Source: an uncultured Eubacterium sp. (lineage in GTDB: Bacteria > Bacillota > Clostridia > Lachnospirales > Lachnospiraceae). Taken from it: a stretch of 64,000 nucleotides of DNA. Below the pieces are notes generated by a model, which worked only from the letters and a program-made list of their open reading frames with translations, ran no database searches and was not told where the DNA came from. Location of the stretch: positions 1 through 64,000 of the forward strand of contig CAMDYG010000002.1 of the NCBI GenBank assembly GCA_945910225.1. Direction: 5' to 3'. Positions 8,605 to 18,095 of the stretch are shown here, piece by piece. Every line of letters begins with the position of its first letter. Position 1 is the stretch's first letter. Position numbers and translations under genes: made by a program.

Positions 8605-9078
8605 ATAAACCACCTGCTATGCAGGTGTGTTCCCAGAAAGCTTTAGCTTCAAGAAAAAACCTCTATGTTATGATGAGTTTAAGGTTCGCCAACCAAATTC
8701 AATACAACAAGGAGGTATCCGAATGGATAACAACAGTTTATCACACACAAAATGGACATGCAAATTTGAAGTATAAGTATGGCAATAGACATTTCTGGTG
8801 CAGAGGATATTATGTCGACACAGTAGGTAAGAATGCAAAGAAAATTGAAGAGTATGTAAAAAATCAGATGCAGGAAGATCTGGAATATGATCAGATGTCA
8901 CTGAAGGAATATATCGACCCGTTTACGGGTGAGCCGGTAAATAATGCATAAGCTAAAGCCCTTTAGGGCTTGCCTGTGGTAGCTATGCATGTGGCGAATC
9001 TTCAATGGCTCTTTAGAGCTGGCTAGTACCACAGGCTTATAGCCGCAGAGCAAACCACCAGCTGAGCTGGTGGTCATG
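8605..9078 (+). mobile_element. Internally deleted IS200-like element with subterminal palindromes at both ends
   Basis: Left hairpin CACCTGCTATGCAGGTG (8611-8627), right hairpin ACCACCAGCTGAGCTGGTGGT (9054-9074), tnpA fragments between them. Confidence 0.8.
8723..8951 (+). pseudogene. IS200-type transposase tnpA with internal deletion and frameshift
   Basis: N-terminus MDNNSLSHTKWTCKF after GGAGG RBS, joined out of frame to C-terminal HANLKYKYGNRHFWCRGYYVDTVGKNAKKIEEYVKNQ...LKEYIDPFTGEP. Confidence 0.85.
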
Positions 9079-9080
9079 AT

Positions 9081-11195
9081 TTATTTCTTCTTCTGTGTAC
9101 GAAGCAGATGTTCAACATATTCCATTATATAGTAGTTATCCTCTGGCATCTGGCAGCCTACTATGTAGACGCCGTCATTATCAGAGCATCTTATAATCTG
9201 ACCCTCTAATACAGAATGTGCAGGCAAATCAAAATTATCAATTGAAACAGTAACGATTTTGCCTTTGTTATTTGAGAAAAATCTGTCTTTTGAGAGGAAT
9301 GCAAAACCATTGGCACTCAGATTATCAAGTTTTCCTTCAAATGTTTCGTCTGTACCCTTTACTGTAATTGTACAGTGATTGTTCATATAAATTCTAGGAT
9401 ATTTACGACGGTTAAGAATCTGCGGTCTTGTTGTGATTGTAACAATGCCCGTTGTTGCAGATGCTTTTTTGTCAGCTGCAATCTTAGCGCTTTCCCAACG
9501 GTATATTACATTGCCAACTGTTACTAACATGTCACATTCAATGGCTGAATTAACTGCAGGCAGTGCCTTCTCAAGTTCAAGAGTTATACAGTTGTCATTA
9601 TGAGTCTTAATGGTTCCGTGATATTCAACATTTTCACCATGAGTACCTTTAAGGATTGCGGATGCCTTCATGCCTGTCTTAATATCTTCAATACCCATGA
9701 AACCGCCAACACCAAGTTCACACATAAGAGCCTGTATTGTGTTTTCCATGGTATTGATATTAGTAGCACTTTCGTCATATTTACTTACAATACGGCTGCT
9801 GATATCTCTTGAATTAGTTATGCACTCTGTCATGGTATCGACTATATCTGATACCTGGGACATGTTGCTTACAAGTTGCTTGTTAGCGGATTCAACATCT
9901 TTAATGGCTGTATCAATTATATGTATATGGTCTTCAATCTGAGTAGAATCAGATGTGATGAGATTGATGCTTTCGCTTGTCTGTTTAATCTTGTCAAGAG
10001 TAACCTGTATAAGTGATAAAGTCTCTCCAATAGAAGAAAGCATTTTATCGGAGATTACGGCAAGACGGTCTAATGCACTCTGTATTTCACTGGAAGAAGT
10101 CTTGGTTTCTGTGCTTAATGCACGAATCTGTTCAGCTACAACAGCAAAGCCTTTACCTGCATCCCCGGCTCTTGCAGCTTCAATAGAAGCATTGAGGGCA
10201 AGAAGATTGGTCTGGCTGGATATATTGTCAATAGCACTTGTCTGGTCTTTAACAGTCTTGAATTCTGATTCAAAATCATGCAGGATATGCTCAACCTCTG
10301 AAGAAAGCTCAGACATTGTAGTTGCTGTTGTAATAAGGTTTTCAAGGTCGCTTGAGCTTGTGTATGCATGCTCCTGTGACTCAGAAGTAAGGCTTACCAT
10401 ATCGTCAATAAGCTGGGCAACATGTTCTACCTGTGAGCTTATGTCAGTTGTCATATCAGTAGAAGATGCTGTATGATTTCTCAAAACATCATTGTTGTTT
10501 GAAAGTTCATTCATGCCAAGCATGATAACATCAGAACCATGCTTGTTTTCTGAAGCAAGCTCGCGTACAACAGTGATTCCGCTCATAATTGAATTGCTGG
10601 AAGTCTTAACCTTTTCAACAGTAGAAACAACTCTGTCAAGGTCAGCCTTGATACTGTCATTCAATGCGCCATCTGATTCATTAAGGTGCTTGATAGACAT
10701 AACATAGCAGATATAACATAAAAGAAGGCATGCAACCTGTAACTGGTAATTCTTCATATCTGTTTCAGAATTACAGCCAAGAGCAACATATCTGTAAACA
10801 TCACTGACTATAACAGAAAGTACATTTGCAATACCGCAGTTAATCATGAATTTCCTGTCTTTATAAAGAACAAGAAGGCTCATGACCGGAAGAATATAAG
10901 TAAATGAAATCGGAGAATCAGTTGTGCATATTACAAATGTATATAAAATACCATAACCAATAACAAGACATAATCTGTACGCATCAGTTGCTTTTCCTTT
11001 GATTCTGAAAAATAATTCTCCAATAAAGAAAGGTATCCAGCAAAGTGCAACAAATATTATGTAGCTGCTTTTTGGATAGATTCCATTAGCTGCATCAGTA
11101 CCATAATTGGCGGTCAAAAGGAGTGAGAAAACAAGCCATATCCGACGGGCTTTAATATTAGCTTTGGCTTTAAAAACATTAGCATCGTAGTTCAT
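9081..11195 (-). CDS. Methyl-accepting chemotaxis protein with C-terminal PilZ domain
   Basis: MCP hairpin ([36 protein letters not shown]); PilZ motifs RRKYPRI and NLSANG; N-terminal TM segments; RBS before Met at 11195. Confidence 0.85.
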   Translation of the reverse strand: MNYDANVFKAKANIKARRIWLVFSLLLTANYGTDAANGIYPKSSYIIFVALCWIPFFIGELFFRIKGKATDAYRLCLVIGYGILYTFVICTTDSPISFTYILPVMSLLVLYKDRKFMINCGIANVLSVIVSDVYRYVALGCNSETDMKNYQLQVACLLLCYICYVMSIKHLNESDGALNDSIKADLDRVVSTVEKVKTSSNSIMSGITVVRELASENKHGSDVIMLGMNELSNNNDVLRNHTASSTDMTTDISSQVEHVAQLIDDMVSLTSESQEHAYTSSSDLENLITTATTMSELSSEVEHILHDFESEFKTVKDQTSAIDNISSQTNLLALNASIEAARAGDAGKGFAVVAEQIRALSTETKTSSSEIQSALDRLAVISDKMLSSIGETLSLIQVTLDKIKQTSESINLITSDSTQIEDHIHIIDTAIKDVESANKQLVSNMSQVSDIVDTMTECITNSRDISSRIVSKYDESATNINTMENTIQALMCELGVGGFMGIEDIKTGMKASAILKGTHGENVEYHGTIKTHNDNCITLELEKALPAVNSAIECDMLVTVGNVIYRWESAKIAADKKASATTGIVTITTRPQILNRRKYPRIYMNNHCTITVKGTDETFEGKLDNLSANGFAFLSKDRFFSNNKGKIVTVSIDNFDLPAHSVLEGQIIRCSDNDGVYIVGCQMPEDNYYIMEYVEHLLRTQKKK

Positions 11196-11614
11196 AGAAT
11201 AATCTCCTATAAAATATAAAATTGTTAAGTTAGTGAAGTATTTTATCACGAAAATAAACTATCTCTATTTTATAGCAAATATTTACTATTTTCAACAAGA
11301 ATATCTTAAATATGGGGAGAAAAATATAGGGAGAATGTGATACCGATAGGTAGTCGCATTTTGAAGCATCTTATAGGTAGAAAATAGATATGACTACAAT
11401 GTTAGAATGAGAATTAACCTATCAAAGCATAATAATATTCAGGTAAATAACCAAAAGAGTAGATTTGCTTAATAATATTAAAACAATCTGGCTATATGTA
11501 AACAGAAACAGCGTGAAAGATGTTAATTTTATTAAGAAATTTAAGAATTCTTAAGAAATATTTAATTTTCTTATTGACAAATTATCAACAAAGGAATATT
11601 TTAATGTACAAATC

Positions 11615-11931
11615 AACAGTCAAATGCGAAGAACAGGAAATGACTTCTTCATATCACCGCTCACAGAAAGCCGTCAGTTGATGAGAGACGGCAGCAAGGA
11701 ATGATTAAGCCCTCACCTGCGAGCAGTTCTGGTGAAAGACAGGCAGATGTCTAGTAGTTGGAACCGGTACCCATCGTTAAAAGGGCATGCCATAAGAGTT
11801 GAATATACCGAGTGGCAGTAGAGTGGTCGGAGTATCCGGCAAGCAAAGTGGTAACGCGGAAGTAGAAATAATATACCTTCGTCTTTGCACATAATCCAGT
11901 AATGGATTAGTGCATCGACGAAGGTTTTTTT
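11615..11931 (+). ncRNA. T-box leader upstream of cstA
   Basis: Stem I apex AGAAAGCCGTC-AGTTGATGAGA-GACGGC, T-box sequence GTGGTAACGCGG (11849-11859), terminator CCTTCGTCTTTGCAC...GTGCATCGACGAAGGTTTTTTT. Confidence 0.85.
11876..11931 (+). terminator. T-box terminator hairpin
   Basis: CCTTCGTC...GACGAAGG followed by TTTTTTT. Confidence 0.85.
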
Positions 11932-12138
11932 GTGCGAGTAGCGATGAGGATGGAACAACGGGAATTTGATGTATGCTTGCATACAATCAGATTCATGTTG
12001 GAACATCCGAGGAGCACCGCGACAATGTCAGAACGCAGTTCTGACATATGAGCTACGAGCTATGTAAGCGATGAGAATCATAGCACCGCTTCCACTGCGT
12101 TTGACTGGTGAAATATATTTTTATAGGAGAGTGACATT

Positions 12139-13878
12139 ATGAACACATTAGTAATCGTGCTTATCGCGGCAGTTGTACTTTTTGGTGCATACATGGTTTA
12201 TGGCCGTTGGTTAGCAAAGAAATGGGGTATCGACCCTAAGGCAGAGACACCAGCCGTTAAATATAACGACGGTAAGGATTTCGTTCCAACTAATGGCTGG
12301 ACAGTTTTCAGTCATCAGTTCTCATCAATCGCAGGAGCAGGTCCTGTAACAGGTGCTATTCAGGCAGCAGCATTTGGATGGTTACCAGTTTTACTCTGGA
12401 TCCTCATCGGTGGAGTATTCTTCGGAGCAGTTACAGACTTTGGTGCACTTTATGCTTCAGTTAAGAATGAAGGTAAGTCAATGGGTATGATCATTGAGAA
12501 GTACATCGGTAAGTTTGGCCGTAAGATTTTCTTACTTTTCTGCTGGTTATTCACACTTATCGTTATTGCAGCATTTGCAGATATGGTTGCAGGTACATTT
12601 AATGCTTACACAGTAAATGCTGATGGTGCTACTGTTTTATCAGCAGCAGCTAAGACAAACGGTTCAGCTGGTATGGTATCTATCATGTTTATGGTATTTG
12701 CCGTAGTATTCGGTCTTATCCAGAAGAAGTTAAATCTTTCAGGCTGGAAAGAAGCAGTACTTGGTATTGTGTTTATTATCGCAGCATTTGCTGTTGGTAT
12801 GTTCTTCCCACTTGAGTTCAACAAAGATGTATGGAGTTATATCACATTTGTATATATCTTCTTCGCTGCAGTTATGCCAATGTGGTTAATGAAGCAGCCT
12901 CGTGACTATATGACAACATTCATGTTCATCTGCATGATCGTAGGTGCAGCAGTTGGTCTTGTAGTTGCACATCCTTCAATGAATCTTCCTGTATATACAG
13001 GATTCAATAATGCAAAGCTTGGAACAATGTTCCCAATTCTTTTCGTAACTGTTGCCTGCGGTGCCGTTTCTGGTTTCCACAGCCTTGTATCTTCTGGTAC
13101 ATCTTCTAAGACAGTTGAGAACGAGAAGGATATGCTTAAGGTTGGTTACGGCGCAATGGTACTTGAGAGTTTACTTGCAGTACTTGCCCTTTGTGTTGCT
13201 GGTGCAGCTGCCACTAACGGAGCGCTTCCAGCTAAGACACCATTCGCAATCTTCAGTAGTGGTGTAGCAGGATTCTTTGAAATGTTTGGTGTTCCAGTAC
13301 ATTTTGCAACAGTATTCATGACAATGTGTGTATCCGCTCTTGCTCTTACATCACTTGATGCAGTTGCCCGTATCGGTCGTATGAGTTTCCAGGAACTCTT
13401 CAGCGTAGATGATATGGAACATGCAGAAGGATGGAGAAAGTTATTGTGCAATACATACTTCTCAACAATCGTAACATTAGTATGTGGATTCATCCTTACT
13501 AAGATTGGATATGCTAATATCTGGCCATTATTTGGTTCAGCTAACCAGTTATTAAGCGCTCTTGTAATTCTTACACTCTGCGTATTCTTAAAGGTTACAG
13601 GACGAAGCAACAAAATGCTTTTCCCTCCTCTTATCATCATGCTTTGTGTAACATTTACAGCACTTGTACAGAGAACAATTGCAATGGTTAAGGCTATCAA
13701 GTTAGCAGCTTCTGTTACAATTCCTGCTGGACAGACATCTTGGGGAAGCGTATTCATCGCTAACGGACTTCAGCTTATAATTGCTATACTCCTTATTGTA
13801 CTTGGTGTAATCATCGTAGTTAACTCAGTAAAGAGCTATGCAAAGAGCGAGAAGAACTCTGAGAAGACAGCAGCTTAA
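12139..13878 (+). CDS. cstA: Carbon starvation protein CstA family transporter
   Basis: Polytopic; FSHQFSSIAGAGPVTGAIQAAAFGWLPVLLWI, GFHSLVSSGTSSKTVENE, FGSANQLLSALV. Confidence 0.92.
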   Translation: MNTLVIVLIAAVVLFGAYMVYGRWLAKKWGIDPKAETPAVKYNDGKDFVPTNGWTVFSHQFSSIAGAGPVTGAIQAAAFGWLPVLLWILIGGVFFGAVTDFGALYASVKNEGKSMGMIIEKYIGKFGRKIFLLFCWLFTLIVIAAFADMVAGTFNAYTVNADGATVLSAAAKTNGSAGMVSIMFMVFAVVFGLIQKKLNLSGWKEAVLGIVFIIAAFAVGMFFPLEFNKDVWSYITFVYIFFAAVMPMWLMKQPRDYMTTFMFICMIVGAAVGLVVAHPSMNLPVYTGFNNAKLGTMFPILFVTVACGAVSGFHSLVSSGTSSKTVENEKDMLKVGYGAMVLESLLAVLALCVAGAAATNGALPAKTPFAIFSSGVAGFFEMFGVPVHFATVFMTMCVSALALTSLDAVARIGRMSFQELFSVDDMEHAEGWRKLLCNTYFSTIVTLVCGFILTKIGYANIWPLFGSANQLLSALVILTLCVFLKVTGRSNKMLFPPLIIMLCVTFTALVQRTIAMVKAIKLAASVTIPAGQTSWGSVFIANGLQLIIAILLIVLGVIIVVNSVKSYAKSEKNSEKTAA

Positions 13879-13924
13879 TTAGTAAATTTAATAATGTAGC
13901 AGGCTTATCATAGAGCGTGTCTTA

Positions 13925-14097
13925 GGCAGATATTCTCATGATTCGCTTGCCTGGTGGTAGTAAATGCCGCTATATACAGAGTTTTTTACAGGGCTTGAAA
14001 TCAAATGCACTTCGCTTGAACGAGATTTCAAGCCCTGAACTTTTGTATATAGCGGCATTAACTTCCACATGGCTCACGAATAAATCGAATGTCTGCC
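13925..14097. repeat. Long imperfect inverted repeat between cstA and the GH28 gene, overlapping the GH28 3' end
   Basis: Arms TAAATGCCGCTATATACA...CAGGGCTTGAAATC / GATTTCAAGCCCTG...TGTATATAGCGGCATTA; outer arms GGCAGA.ATTC / GAATGTCTGCC. Confidence 0.85.
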
Positions 14098-15297
14098 GGT
14101 TTCTTCTATTATATTGTCGTCAATCTGGATATCTGTGAGTGTATATTGTTCTGGGGCTTCCTTTATGTTGCGGAACACATTGCATGTACACGTACTCTTC
14201 CTTATTATAATATGTTCTGCCAGAGATGGTGGAATATCAGTTCTTCCTTTCAGGTCGAAAAACTGTGTCCATGGATTAATGTTAATGAAATTAAATATTT
14301 TACCCTGTACATCTTCAACAATGATGTATTCGTAATGCTGTGGTGTGTCGGGACGCATTTTCAGCCAGAGAAGGTTGTAGCCGGACTCTACCTTAATGTG
14401 CCGCATTATTATATTCTTATTATGTATGGACTCTGAGCCGCATGTAAGGCAGCCGTGGCAGAATTCAAATGTGCAGTCCTCAATAATTATACGCTCATTA
14501 GCACCATTATCCGGGTCACTGTCAGCAAATGGACCTTTGCCACCTTTTAAGGCGATTGCGTCATCATTAACATTGATTGTGCAGCCTTTAATAAGTATAT
14601 CAGTGCAGGCATCTATGTCTATTGCATCGGTACTTGGCGCTTTAACGGGCGAAGAGGGACTGGTTATCCGGCAGTTGAGGTATCTTACATGAGAACATTT
14701 GTAAAGATGATTAGTCCAGAACTGCGAATTACACAGATGAAGACCAGAAACTGTAACATTAGTGCAGTTGGAAATGTATACAAGCCTTGCACGCTGTTCA
14801 TCTTTGTTAGTGCACGAAGGATTCCAGCAGCGCCTCTTCCAGAAAGACATCCAGCTGCGTATGCCATTGCCATCAATAGTGCCATTACCGCACATTGTAA
14901 ATCCATTAATGCCATATGCATTGATAAGGGCAGGAAAGTACATGCAGGTTTCTCCTTCAATACGTGTCTGGCAGACGGGATAATCATTAATATTATCGCT
15001 TCCTTTAAGGATGCCGCCGTCTTCAATATACAGATTAACGCCCTGTCTGAAAAATAATGCTCCGGAAAGATATGTTCCAGATGGAATAACAAGGACTCCG
15101 CCGCCATTATCATATATGGTGTCTATGAGCTGCTGGAGTCTGTCTGTGTATATATTGCCGTCATCATATATACCATAATCAGATATATTATATTGTTTTC
15201 CCAGATCAGCAGCACATGGCAGAGAGTCATTGGTGAACCATTTGTCAACAGGTGTTTTGTCGGGAAATGTGTCTGTGTATGAGAAATTATTATACAT
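14074..15297 (-). CDS. Glycoside hydrolase family 28 (polygalacturonase-like), no signal peptide evident
   Basis: Right-handed beta-helix-like sequence with GH28 motifs (NVNDDAIALKGG, GCLTCGSES). Confidence 0.85.
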   Translation of the reverse strand: MYNNFSYTDTFPDKTPVDKWFTNDSLPCAADLGKQYNISDYGIYDDGNIYTDRLQQLIDTIYDNGGGVLVIPSGTYLSGALFFRQGVNLYIEDGGILKGSDNINDYPVCQTRIEGETCMYFPALINAYGINGFTMCGNGTIDGNGIRSWMSFWKRRCWNPSCTNKDEQRARLVYISNCTNVTVSGLHLCNSQFWTNHLYKCSHVRYLNCRITSPSSPVKAPSTDAIDIDACTDILIKGCTINVNDDAIALKGGKGPFADSDPDNGANERIIIEDCTFEFCHGCLTCGSESIHNKNIIMRHIKVESGYNLLWLKMRPDTPQHYEYIIVEDVQGKIFNFININPWTQFFDLKGRTDIPPSLAEHIIIRKSTCTCNVFRNIKEAPEQYTLTDIQIDDNIIEETGRHSIYS

Positions 15298-15424
15298 AAA
15301 GGGATACTCCTTTTATTTTTTGAAATAATTATAACATGAGTTAAAATATTTTATCTTAAAATATTGAGATTTGATTAAGATACATTTATTATTGTAATGA
15401 ATGATTTTATTGGAGGTTTTTTAT

Positions 15425-15925
15425 ATGGGTGGGGCTAATATATATGATAATTTTGATGGGCCGACGTCGGTATACATCAAAAGAAAAAGACTGTCGAATC
15501 TGATTGATAAGTTCAAGAAGATGGCTTATGAAAAAAAGAGGGCAGATATTGAAAGAAAGATATCATTCTATGAAAATCATGCAATTGAAGAGGTGTGTCA
15601 ATATGTACAGGAACGATGGGGGTTTCATATTACTGACAAGAACTCTGCCGAATACAGATGCATGTATAACCAGATAAGGAAAGAAGTTCCGGGAGACATT
15701 AATATGTATATGTATGTCCGGGACAAGAATGGTGCGCATATGGATGTAGAGATAGAGATAAACAGTGGATATATAACAGGTGGTGTGACAGGGAAAGGCC
15801 AGGCACTTAAAGAATTTAATAATATTATGCGTGATATATATATATTCTATGGGGTAATGCAGGATGATATTATTGAAAAGACCAACAGATATATGACTCT
15901 AGTAAATGTTATGATGGAACAGTAA
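15425..15925 (+). CDS. Hypothetical protein
   Basis: ORF with GGAGG RBS before ATG at 15425; no recognised domain. Confidence 0.6.
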   Translation: MGGANIYDNFDGPTSVYIKRKRLSNLIDKFKKMAYEKKRADIERKISFYENHAIEEVCQYVQERWGFHITDKNSAEYRCMYNQIRKEVPGDINMYMYVRDKNGAHMDVEIEINSGYITGGVTGKGQALKEFNNIMRDIYIFYGVMQDDIIEKTNRYMTLVNVMMEQ

Positions 15926-16030
15926 AAAGGAATATTTTTCTGATAATTTCCACATACTAACTCCAAAACTAATATATAGCAAAAGAGCAAAGTGGCTCAT
16001 GCTAAAATATGGAATTGGAGGAAAATACTG

Positions 16031-16573
16031 GTGAAAGCGACGGGAATTGTAAGAAGAATAGACGACCTTGGAAGAATTGTCATTCCCAAAGAGATAAGGA
16101 GAACGCTTCATATAAGGGAGACAGATCCTATGGAGATATATACGGATACGGAAGGGCAGATTATACTCAAGAAATATTCTCCTATAGGGGATATAAGTGG
16201 TCTCGCATCCAAGTATGCAGAATCTTTATCAGAAGCTACAGGTATGACTGTGTGTATAACAGACCGGGAACGTGTAATTGCATCATCAGGGGAAGACAGA
16301 AAGAATCTTATTAATAAGCCTGTAACCAAGGAACTTAATCAGGCAATGGAAGGCAGATATCCGATTCTTGCCAACGATGGAGAAGATGGGTTTATTAAGG
16401 TTACGGATGAGGCACATTTTAAGCAGGAGGCAATCCATCCTATAATATGTCAGGGGGATGTCCTTGGAACCGTGCTTATGATGTCTATTGACATAAAACC
16501 GAAGTTTACAGATAATGAGAGAAGAATGGTAAAGACAGCAGCGGATTTTCTTGGAAAACACATGGAGTCGTAA
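16031..16573 (+). CDS. spoVT: Stage V sporulation protein T (AbrB-type regulator)
   Basis: KATGIVRRIDDLGRIVIPKEIRRTLHIRETDPMEIYTD plus GAF-like C-terminus; GTG start. Confidence 0.9.
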   Translation: MKATGIVRRIDDLGRIVIPKEIRRTLHIRETDPMEIYTDTEGQIILKKYSPIGDISGLASKYAESLSEATGMTVCITDRERVIASSGEDRKNLINKPVTKELNQAMEGRYPILANDGEDGFIKVTDEAHFKQEAIHPIICQGDVLGTVLMMSIDIKPKFTDNERRMVKTAADFLGKHMES

Positions 16574-16628
16574 AGCACACTGGGGTGTAAGCACTGCATC
16601 AATACCATATGATATTAAGGAGAAGAAC

Positions 16629-16868
16629 ATGAGATTAGATAAATATTTAAAAGTATCCAGACTGATAAAAAGAAGAACTGTAGCTAATGATGCCTGCGAT
16701 GCGGGAAGAGTTATGGTTAATGATAAGGTTGTGAAAGCGTCATATGATGTCAAAGTAGGAGATATAATAGAGATACAGTTTGGCAATAAGAATGTACGCG
16801 CTAAAGTTACAGATGTTAAAGACACAGTCAAAAAGGAAGAAGCAAAAGAGATGTTTGAATATCTGTAA
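16629..16868 (+). CDS. rqcP: S4-domain RNA-binding protein RqcP (YabO/Hsp15-like)
   Basis: MRLDKYLKVSRLIKRRTVANDACDAGRVMVNDKVVKASYDVKVGDII. Confidence 0.88.
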   Translation: MRLDKYLKVSRLIKRRTVANDACDAGRVMVNDKVVKASYDVKVGDIIEIQFGNKNVRAKVTDVKDTVKKEEAKEMFEYL

Positions 16869-16928
16869 TTATGTTGTGTGGTCATGCATATATTTTCATT
16901 GAGATGAATGTCAGAAAAAGGGGGATAT

Positions 16929-17213
16929 ATGGAAGATAAGACCAGAATTAAGAGACCACACAGACTTAATATGGAAGATAGGAAAAGGATAGACTTTACA
17001 GGGATAACAGATGTTGTTTCTTTTGATCCGGTAAAGGTTGTACTGGAATCGGATTATGGTAATATAACAATTAAGGGTGAAGGACTTCACGTTAACAGGC
17101 TTTCAGTTGAAAAGGGAGAGCTGGATGTTGATGGAAGAGTCGATTCCATCTGCTATTCTGAAACAGGCAGCAAGAATAAGCAGGACTCCTTTATAAGCAG
17201 GCTCCTTAGATGA
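16929..17213 (+). CDS. yabP: Sporulation protein YabP
   Basis: RPHRLNMEDRKRIDFTGITDVVSFDPVKVVLESDYGNITIKGEGLHV; synteny. Confidence 0.88.
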   Translation: MEDKTRIKRPHRLNMEDRKRIDFTGITDVVSFDPVKVVLESDYGNITIKGEGLHVNRLSVEKGELDVDGRVDSICYSETGSKNKQDSFISRLLR

Positions 17214-17647
17214 TCAACGATATAATAATATGGGAGCTTAATGCAATTGCAATCAGTTTCTTTAAAGGAGTTTATCTGGCGTGGATATATGATAATATCA
17301 GGGTTTATCGCAGAATTATAAGACATAAGACGGTTATATTTATGAGCATTGAGGATATAGCATATGGGATATATGCTGGAATCAATGTATTTATAATGTG
17401 TTTCAGGGTTACAGATGGAATTATTAGAGGATTTGTAGTAACTGGAATTGCAGTAGGGATGTTTCTTTATTTTAAGTTCCTCAGCTGTATTTATATAAAA
17501 TGGTCGGTGAGAATTATTAACTTTTTGTTAAAACCAGTCCTTTTTGTATTGAAAAAAATATTCAGTATCATTACAATACCTGTTAGAAGCTTGAAAACTG
17601 TGTTCACACGCAGAATGAGTATGCATGGTAAACATTCGCAGGAGTGA
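17210..17647 (+). CDS. yabQ: Spore cortex protein YabQ
   Basis: Short TM protein directly after yabP; conserved order. Confidence 0.75.
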   Translation: MINDIIIWELNAIAISFFKGVYLAWIYDNIRVYRRIIRHKTVIFMSIEDIAYGIYAGINVFIMCFRVTDGIIRGFVVTGIAVGMFLYFKFLSCIYIKWSVRIINFLLKPVLFVLKKIFSIITIPVRSLKTVFTRRMSMHGKHSQE

Positions 17648-17654
17648 GGAATAT

Positions 17655-17984
17655 ATGAGGTTAGAGACAAGAAGAGAGAGAGCTGCAAGACTGAAGCGGC
17701 AGAGGAGATCTGCACTGGCAGGTATGGCAATCGCTGTTGTTGTGGTTATTGCACTTGGAGTTGTTCTGTGGAAGGGCAAAGCTGGTCTCGCAGAGAAGAA
17801 TAAGGATTATCAGAATCAGATAACGGAATTACAGTCACAGATTGATGATGAGAATGACAGGAGTAAAGAACTTTCTGAATATGAAAAGTACGTTAAGACA
17901 AAGAAGTTTGTTGAGGAAATTGCCAAGAATAAGTTTGGACTTATATATCCTGATGAACTGGTATTCAAACCTAATAATAAGTAA
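17655..17984 (+). CDS. divIC: Septum formation initiator DivIC/FtsL family
   Basis: Single TM plus coiled coil, YEKYVKTKKFVEEIAKNKFGLIYPDELVF; synteny. Confidence 0.85.
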   Translation: MRLETRRERAARLKRQRRSALAGMAIAVVVVIALGVVLWKGKAGLAEKNKDYQNQITELQSQIDDENDRSKELSEYEKYVKTKKFVEEIAKNKFGLIYPDELVFKPNNK

Positions 17985-18095
17985 AGATGTCGGAGTATGT
18001 TGATTTTAATTAAAGTCGTACATGCTTCGACAATTTATTTGTATGCAGTCATATATACTTCACATTGGTGTAGTGCCGGAAAGGAAGTGGTATGA

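Noticed and set aside
8454-8951. 165-aa ORF reading from the cysA end into the IS200 remnant
   Set aside because: Composite frame that crosses a terminator and IS end; only its C-terminal ~65 aa are real transposase sequence.
9955-10476. 173-aa plus-strand ORF within the MCP gene
   Set aside because: Antisense of the repetitive MCP coiled coil; no RBS or domain.
11713-12006. 97-aa minus-strand ORF in the T-box region
   Set aside because: Antisense to the structured T-box leader; not credible coding.
13146-13757. 203-aa minus-strand ORF inside cstA
   Set aside because: Antisense shadow of a clear CstA coding frame.
16286-16885. 199-aa minus-strand ORF over spoVT/rqcP
   Set aside because: Antisense to two conserved sporulation-cluster genes.
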